Source of the DNA: DATLGD01 sp035540755
GTDB lineage: Bacteria; Actinomycetota; Actinomycetes; Mycobacteriales; SCTD01
DNA: 9,896 nt
Reading direction: 5' to 3'
Assembly: GCA_035540755.1 (NCBI GenBank)
Contig: DATLGD010000176.1
Coordinates: 1 to 9,896, forward strand
How positions within the stretch are numbered: position 1 is the stretch's first letter; each line of letters opens with the position of its first letter. This document shows positions 6,132 to 9,896 of this stretch, in pieces. A program made the position numbers and the translations under genes. The notes beneath the pieces were generated by a model. That model saw only the letters and a program-made list of their open reading frames with translations, was not told where the DNA came from and did not search any database.

Positions 6132-7553
6132 ATGTCCTACCTGGTGAAGCCGCGTCACCTCGCCCCGCCGGTGACCGAGCGGCTCGAGCCGGACCCCTCG
6201 CTGCCCCGCGCCTGCGTCATCGGCGCCGGCTCGTCCGGCATCGCCGCCGCCAAGGCACTCCACCTGGCCCGGGTGCCGTTCGACTGCTTCGAGGCGGGCA
6301 CCGTCGTCGGCGGCAACTGGGTGTTCGACAACCCGAACGGCATGTCGGCCTGCTACCGCAACCTGGAGATCAACACCAGCTGCCCGCGGATGGCGTACTC
6401 GGACTTCCCGATGCCGGACTACTACCCCGACTACGCCCGGCACTGGGAGGTGCGCGACTACTTCGAGCGCTACGTCGACCACTTCGGCTTCCGGCACACG
6501 ATCACCTTCGGCACGAGGGTCGAGCACGTCGAGCGGCGGACCGACGGCGTCTTCGAGGTCACGGTCGACGGGCCGGACGGTCCGCAGGTCCGCGAGTACG
6601 AGGCCGTCCTGGTCGCCAACGGCCACCACTGGCATCCCCGCTGGCCCGACCCCGCCTACCCCGGCGAGTTCGACGGCGAGCAGATCCACGCGCACGACTA
6701 CCGCGAGCCCGACTCGCTGGCCGGCCGCGACGTCCTCGTCGTCGGGATGGGCAACTCGGCGATGGACATCGCCGTCGACGCCAGCTACGTCGCCGCCTCG
6801 ACGACGATCTCTGTGCGCCGCGGCCAGTGGCTGTTCCCGAAGTTCCTGCTCGGCCGGCCCAGCGACCAGACGCCGCAGCCCACCTGGCTGCCGTGGTCGG
6901 TGCGCCGGCGCGCCTTCGACATCGGCGCCAGGGCCACCGGCGACCTGACCAGGCACGGCCTGCCCGAGCCCGACCACCGGCCCGGGGAGAGCCATCCGGT
7001 GCAGGGCGACCGCTTCGTCGCCCGGCTGCGCGACGGCCGGATCGCGGCCAGGCCCGGCATCGAGCGGCTGGCCGGCGACCGGGTCGTCTTCCGCGACGGC
7101 ACTGAGGTCGTCGCCGACCTGATCGTCTGGTGCACCGGCTACAAGGTCAGCTTCCCGTTCTTCGACCCCGGCTTCGTGTCCGCTCCCGGCAACGACCTGC
7201 CGCTGTGGAAGCGGGTGGTGCACCCGGACCTGCCCGGGGTCTTCTTCGTCGGCCTGCTGCAGCCGCTCGGCGCCGTCATGCCGCTCGCCGAGGCGCAGTC
7301 GGCGTGGGTCGCCGACCTGCTCGCCGGGCGGTACGTGCCGCCGACCGACGACGTCGTCCGCCGCGAGACCGTCGCCGAGCACGAGGCGATGAAGCGGCGC
7401 TTCTACGCCTCGCCGCGGCACACGATGGAGGTCGACTTCGACCTGTACCTCGCCGACCTCGCCAAGGAGCGCGCCCGCGGCCGCGACCGGGCGGCTGCCG
7501 GCGCCCCGCCGGTCTTCCGCCGGGTGTCGTCGCCCGCTCACCCGGCTCGGTAG
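6132..7553 (+). CDS. Flavin-containing monooxygenase (class B, NADPH-dependent)
   Basis: This 473-residue protein is predicted to oxygenate a nucleophilic nitrogen or sulfur, or a ketone, using FAD, NADPH and O2. The FAD Rossmann motif is GAGSSG (31-36). The FMO fingerprint FxGxxxHxxxY is intact as F180-D-G-E-Q-I-H186-A-H-D-Y190. The NADPH Rossmann motif is GMGNSA (205-210). The late motif usually written ATGY is CTGY here (334-337), in VWCTGYKVSFPFF. Length is typical of bacterial and eukaryotic FMOs. I start it at ATG 6132, 28 residues before the first Rossmann motif; the open frame extends 133 codons further upstream, but that extension is Arg/Ala/Pro shadow of the gene on the other strand. 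GTGGG upstream is a weak ribosome site. The 74-bp gap to the divergent M23-like gene must hold both promoters. Substrate unknown; no operon partner is visible. Confidence 0.9.
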   Translation: MSYLVKPRHLAPPVTERLEPDPSLPRACVIGAGSSGIAAAKALHLARVPFDCFEAGTVVGGNWVFDNPNGMSACYRNLEINTSCPRMAYSDFPMPDYYPDYARHWEVRDYFERYVDHFGFRHTITFGTRVEHVERRTDGVFEVTVDGPDGPQVREYEAVLVANGHHWHPRWPDPAYPGEFDGEQIHAHDYREPDSLAGRDVLVVGMGNSAMDIAVDASYVAASTTISVRRGQWLFPKFLLGRPSDQTPQPTWLPWSVRRRAFDIGARATGDLTRHGLPEPDHRPGESHPVQGDRFVARLRDGRIAARPGIERLAGDRVVFRDGTEVVADLIVWCTGYKVSFPFFDPGFVSAPGNDLPLWKRVVHPDLPGVFFVGLLQPLGAVMPLAEAQSAWVADLLAGRYVPPTDDVVRRETVAEHEAMKRRFYASPRHTMEVDFDLYLADLAKERARGRDRAAAGAPPVFRRVSSPAHPAR

Positions 7554-7718
7554 TGCCGCTGTCGACCCGGACGACGCGGCGAGTGACGAGGCACCGCCGC
7601 GCCAGGTGATCATCGCGTCTGTCTCCGATGACCGGGTGGTCCACATGCAGTGCCAAGGGCCTCGTGCCGTCACGCGGAGGAAACCGCCAGGTCACGTTGC
7701 TCGACGAGCATCGGCGGT
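7554..7718. other. Gene-free stretch between the monooxygenase and mgsA
   Basis: These 165 bases hold no supportable gene. They contain GGAGGAAA at 7676-7683, which looks like a strong ribosome binding site but has no start codon at proper spacing in the mgsA frame. I saw no confident promoter hexamers or terminator. Promoter elements for mgsA must lie here if it is not read through from the monooxygenase. Confidence 0.4.
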
Positions 7719-8189
<471 letters not shown>

Positions 8190-8218
8190 GGGAGGACCGG
8201 GAGAGGCAATGGCCGCAC

Positions 8219-8245
8219 CACGCCGCGCGGGTGCGGCGCGGCGTG
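8219..8245 (+). terminator. Strong GC hairpin downstream of mgsA
   Basis: CACGCCGCGC (8219-8228) and GCGCGGCGTG (8236-8245) are perfect 10-bp complements around the 7-base loop GGGTGCG, beginning 29 bases after the mgsA stop. An alternative 8-bp pairing of GCCGCACC (8212-8219) with GGTGCGGC overlaps it. There is no T-run; U-less hairpin terminators are reported for actinobacteria, so termination is plausible but unproven. It also separates mgsA from the converging HNH remnant. Confidence 0.55.
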
Positions 8246-8346
8246 CGTGGATGTCCAAGGGGGACGCACGCTCGTCGTGCTGTGCGGTCGCTTGGGTCGC
8301 CGTCGTCCTGAAGCGCGGTGCTGGCCGGACGCGATGTCGGTGGAGG

Positions 8347-8613
8347 TCAGGACGCCTGCGCGAGCACCACTGACACGACGTAGCCGAGGTCGATCCGGGT
8401 GTCGCAGTGGTCGGGTGGGAGCGTTCCTGCGGAGATGCGGTGGCCGCGGCCGGTGGCGAGTTCGGCGGGGTGGCCCCAGGGCTGGGCGGGGTGGTGCAGC
8501 ACCGGGACGCCGTCTGCGGTGGTGACGCTCAGGTGCCGGCCGGGGTGCAGGACGAGCTGGAAGCCCTGGCTGTGGATGAGGGTGTGGTGGCGGGCGCAGA
8601 CCAGCACGAGGTT
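8347..8613 (-). pseudogene. C-terminal fragment of a DUF222-type HNH endonuclease, cut off by an insertion
   Basis: Read on the minus strand from 8613, this frame gives N-L-V-L-V-C-A-R-H-H-T-L-I-H-S-Q-G-F and continues 80-odd codons to a TGA at 8347. C-x2-HH-x3-H is the last part of the ββα-metal HNH nuclease motif, and the later residues (VPVLHHPAQPWGHPAEL) are like C-terminal tails of actinobacterial DUF222/HNH proteins. It lacks the first catalytic His and everything before it. The missing part lies about 720 bp away at 9334-9896 in the same orientation, and joining the two restores one frame. A GTG at 8607 could start an 86-residue product, but I see no ribosome site there and treat it as a remnant. 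Confidence 0.8.
8606..8613 (+). repeat. Left copy of the 8-bp direct repeat flanking the inserted TA cassette
   Basis: ACGAGGTT here is identical to 9334-9341. On the coding (minus) strand both read AACCTCGT and encode N-L-(V) of the HNH motif in the same codon phase. This is what a target-site duplication, or recombination at microhomology, would leave. Confidence 0.7.
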
Positions 8614-8667
8614 TGCCGAACCTGCTGCGGACGTCGACGAACGTCTGCGAGCGACTGCGGATGTCGG

Positions 8668-8973
8668 CTACGCGATGTGCAGGTCGAACGCGTCGCTGAT
8701 GGCTCTCGCGAGCTCAGCTTCCTGATCGTCGAACAGCAGGCCGACGGTGTCCCCGACGGCCTCCTTTCGGACAGTCGTGATGTTGTCGCAACTGATGACG
8801 CAGTCGTGGTCCAGGCCGTTACGCGACCCCACGGGTACCTCGCTGGTGATCCCTCGAACGGTGCTGGTGATCGGGGCGACGGTGACCCAGGCCAAGAGGT
8901 GAAGCTTGGAAGCTCTCGTCAAGATGAGCGCTGGGCGAGTCTTGTCCAGTCGGACCGTCGCGATGGTCCGCAT
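8668..8973 (-). CDS. mazF: MazF/PemK-family toxin (predicted mRNA interferase)
   Basis: This 101-residue toxin is predicted to cut mRNA at short specific sequences, slowing growth or arresting phage replication when the antitoxin is lost. MazF-fold landmarks are the strand DKTRPALILTR (residues 10-20, with Arg13), VTVAPITSTVRGITSEVPVG (30-49, with Thr36, the region of the catalytic Thr in MazF), and GLDHDCVISCDNITTV (53-68). The C-terminal helix EAELARAISDAFDL closes the dimer fold. It is shorter at the N-terminus than E. coli MazF (no DxGDxxWxxF segment), as in a known actinobacterial subgroup that begins 'M-R-x-I-x-x-x-R-L-D-K-T-R-P'. Its ATG overlaps the antitoxin stop as TGATG, so the two are translationally coupled. 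It ends in TAG at 8668. Intact and probably functional; target sequence unknown. Confidence 0.85.
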   Translation of the reverse strand: MRTIATVRLDKTRPALILTRASKLHLLAWVTVAPITSTVRGITSEVPVGSRNGLDHDCVISCDNITTVRKEAVGDTVGLLFDDQEAELARAISDAFDLHIA

Positions 8974-9212
8974 CAGTCCAGCGACGGATGTGGCAGGTCG
9001 AGGACGCCGTCGAGGTCAGGGTAGAGCGGCTCGCCCCGGCGGGCGAGGTCGAGAAGGACGGACTCCTCACCGCGATAGCGCTGATCGCGCCGCAGTCGGG
9101 CGATGCTCTTCCGGACTGCGTCTGAACGGTTGGATGCACGTCCTTGCGCAACCTCGGCGTCCAACGCTTCCACCTCAGCGTCGTCGAGGCGGACCGCGAT
9201 CTGCGTCGTCAT
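8973..9212 (-). CDS. Ribbon-helix-helix antitoxin of the MazF module
   Basis: This 79-residue DNA-binding antitoxin should neutralise the toxin encoded directly downstream and repress their shared promoter. The N-terminal half is a CopG/MetJ-type ribbon-helix-helix: strand TQIAVRLDD (3-11), first helix AEVEALDAEVAQG, turn ASNRS, and second helix SDAVRKSIARLRRDQ. The C-terminal tail (LLDLARRGEPLYPDLDGVLD), acidic and Leu/Pro-rich, is the kind of segment that wraps MazF dimers. The gene comes first in the pair, the usual TA order. ATG 9212 is preceded by AGGA seven bases upstream, but TAGGAT six bases upstream of the ATG is also a possible -10 for a leaderless mRNA; both readings give the same start. 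It lies just 121 bp inside the right end of the inserted segment. Confidence 0.86.
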   Translation of the reverse strand: MTTQIAVRLDDAEVEALDAEVAQGRASNRSDAVRKSIARLRRDQRYRGEESVLLDLARRGEPLYPDLDGVLDLPHPSLD

Positions 9213-9240
9213 GCCGATATCCTACACGTGTCGTCAACCG
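9213..9240 (-). promoter_or_regulatory. Candidate promoter and autoregulatory operator of the TA module
   Basis: On the minus strand, TAGGAT (9224 down to 9219) lies six bases before the antitoxin ATG and could be a -10 element for a leaderless mRNA; no convincing -35 is at 17 bp. The 8-bp perfect palindrome ACACGTGT (9224-9231) overlaps the first base of this -10, and GATATC (9216-9221) is a second short palindrome beside it. RHH antitoxins usually bind short palindromes in their own promoter, so these are plausible operator half-sites (inference). Confidence 0.4.
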
Positions 9241-9333
9241 ATTGGTATGCAAGTAGGCAGCAAAGCACGACGACGGGCCGAGACGGGCGCCGCCGCATGT
9301 GCCTCGCCGCCGAAGGGGACGTGCTCGTGCTTG

Positions 9334-9341
9334 ACGAGGTT
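9334..9341 (+). repeat. Right copy of the 8-bp direct repeat flanking the inserted TA cassette
   Basis: ACGAGGTT, identical to 8606-8613. To its right the HNH coding sequence continues in register (coding strand ...GACCTGGCC then AACCTCGT), while to its left the sequence is foreign to the HNH frame. Confidence 0.7.
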
Positions 9342-9896
9342 GGCCAGGTCGGTCGGGCCGCCGGCGCTCCAGAACACGACGTGGTGGGCGTGCAGCTTCC
9401 GGTGTCGGGTGCAGCCGGGGAAGCGGCAGCGCTCGCCGTCGAGGGTGCCGAGCAGTTCCCGCGACGCGGTGTTGACGGTGCGTTGGGAGCGGCCGAGGTC
9501 GTGTCGGCGCAGGTCGGCGTCGGTCACCGGGCGCAGCCGGACAGCGGGTCGAGCTGGGTGGTCAGTTGCGGGCGGCGGCGTCGGGCGAGGTCGGGGCGAG
9601 CGGTCTTCTCGGCGGCCAGCGCGTCCTGGGCGGGCCAGCAGCGCGTCGCCGTCGCTCACTCGGGGTCGCTGCGGCGTTCCCGCGGGAACGTCGGGCAGCG
9701 GCGGCTCGTCGTCAGCGGCCGCCGGCGGAGGCGGCTCGTCCGGGCTGTCGCTGCAGACCTGGGCGTCGAGCTCGCGCTGCAGCTCGGCGCGCTTGGCCTC
9801 CAGGCCGGCCTCGACGACCGGCGCGTAATCCGCCCGGGTGATGATCGTGAAGACGACGTTGCCGTCCCGGTCGTAGCGCTTGCGGGTGCGGACCTT
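9334..9896 (-). pseudogene. Upstream fragment of the interrupted DUF222-type HNH endonuclease gene, runs off the window
   Basis: The minus-strand frame is open from the window edge to the insertion. It begins K-V-R-T-R-K-R-Y-D-R-D-G-N-V-V-F, passes an EAGLEAKRAELQRELDAQ helix and an acidic Pro-rich linker, and reaches LGRSQRTVNTASRELL, the zinc-finger-like GERCRFPGC, and HAHHVVFWSAGGPTDLANLV with the first catalytic His and the Asn of the HNH motif. The final His is on the 8347-8613 fragment. A middle segment, about 9540-9632, reads better in another frame (AQDALAAEKTARPDLARRRR, then TTQLDPLSG). This implies a small indel near 9630-9634 and a second one, probably with loss of family sequence, near 9536-9541. 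Past the insertion the frame would add 31 unrelated residues up to a stop at 9234. Such genes are multicopy in actinobacteria and are of unclear role. Confidence 0.75.

Larger units (their letters stand above)
8614..9333 (-). mobile_element. About 720-bp inserted segment carrying a RHH/MazF toxin-antitoxin module
   Basis: This segment separates two halves of one HNH gene and is bounded by identical 8-bp direct repeats. It is visibly less GC-rich than its surroundings: the line 8761-8820 is 34 of 60 GC by my count, against 47 of 60 for 3121-3180. It holds just two genes, antitoxin then toxin, both in the same direction as the interrupted gene, plus about 54 bp beyond the toxin stop and about 120 bp upstream of the antitoxin. 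The ends (TGCCGAACC... on the left, CAAGCACGAG... read inward from the right) are not inverted repeats, and there is no transposase or recombinase. A non-autonomous element moved in trans, or one-off illegitimate capture, would both fit. The exact boundaries carry an 8-bp ambiguity because of the repeats. Confidence 0.65.

Noticed and set aside
6057..7673. 538-codon open frame on the minus strand opposite the monooxygenase and mgsA leader
   Set aside because: It is a GC-bias shadow: the plus-strand frame has clear FAD, NADPH and FMO motifs, while the minus-strand product is Val/Asp/Gly/Arg repeats without domains.
8347..8607. Independent 86-residue gene starting at GTG 8607
   Set aside because: It begins in the middle of the HNH motif, lacks the first catalytic His and has no ribosome site; it is the cut-off end of the interrupted gene.
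8625..8666. Near-identical 12-mers CTGCGGACGTCG and CTGCGGATGTCG 30 bp apart just inside the left edge of the insertion
   Set aside because: One pair of short near-repeats is not enough to call transposase-binding sites; it could be chance in GC-rich DNA.
8614..9333. Insertion sequence or miniature inverted-repeat element as the carrier of the TA pair
   Set aside because: No transposase and no terminal inverted repeats at the inner edges; only the 8-bp direct repeat is seen, so I do not assign an IS family.

Overview
The window comes from a high-GC actinobacterium. Codon third positions are almost all G or C, GTG starts are common, and one 60-base line I counted in the ABC transporter region is about 78% GC. 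The HNH-endonuclease style (HAHH...NLV...CARHH) and the M23, methylglyoxal synthase and DrrAB-like gene set resemble Geodermatophilaceae (Blastococcus, Geodermatophilus, Modestobacter). That placement is inference from family memory, not a search.

Layout, left to right. Positions 1-4267 hold plus-strand envelope and stress genes: the 3' part of an FtsX/MacB-type ABC permease (cut by the window edge), a single-domain universal stress protein with an apparently leaderless promoter, and a DrrA/DrrB-type ABC-2 exporter whose two genes overlap by 4 nt. Positions 4294-6057 hold two convergent genes for exported M23/LytM-like proteins. One has an Ala/Glu/Gln coiled-coil stalk and a canonical metal site; the other has a Pro/Glu-rich linker and an altered first metal motif. 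They share a short convergent intergenic region with a small hairpin. Divergent from the second is a flavin-containing monooxygenase (6132-7553), followed by methylglyoxal synthase mgsA (7719-8189) and a strong GC-rich hairpin.

The accessory part is 8347-9896, read on the minus strand. A DUF222-type HNH endonuclease gene has been split by about 720 bp carrying a two-gene toxin-antitoxin module (ribbon-helix-helix antitoxin followed by a MazF-like toxin, stop and start overlapping as TGATG). The two halves of the HNH gene each carry the same 8 bp (ACGAGGTT on the plus strand), in the same codon phase. Removing one copy plus the intervening 720 bp restores the reading frame exactly across the HNH catalytic motif. 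The inserted DNA is visibly less GC-rich and shows no transposase and no terminal inverted repeats. The upstream half of the HNH gene also carries two compensating frame disturbances, so the gene may have been decaying independently.

The most interesting item is this compact TA cassette inserted into an endonuclease gene with a target-duplication-like footprint. The rest is ordinary chromosomal content with some details worth checking.
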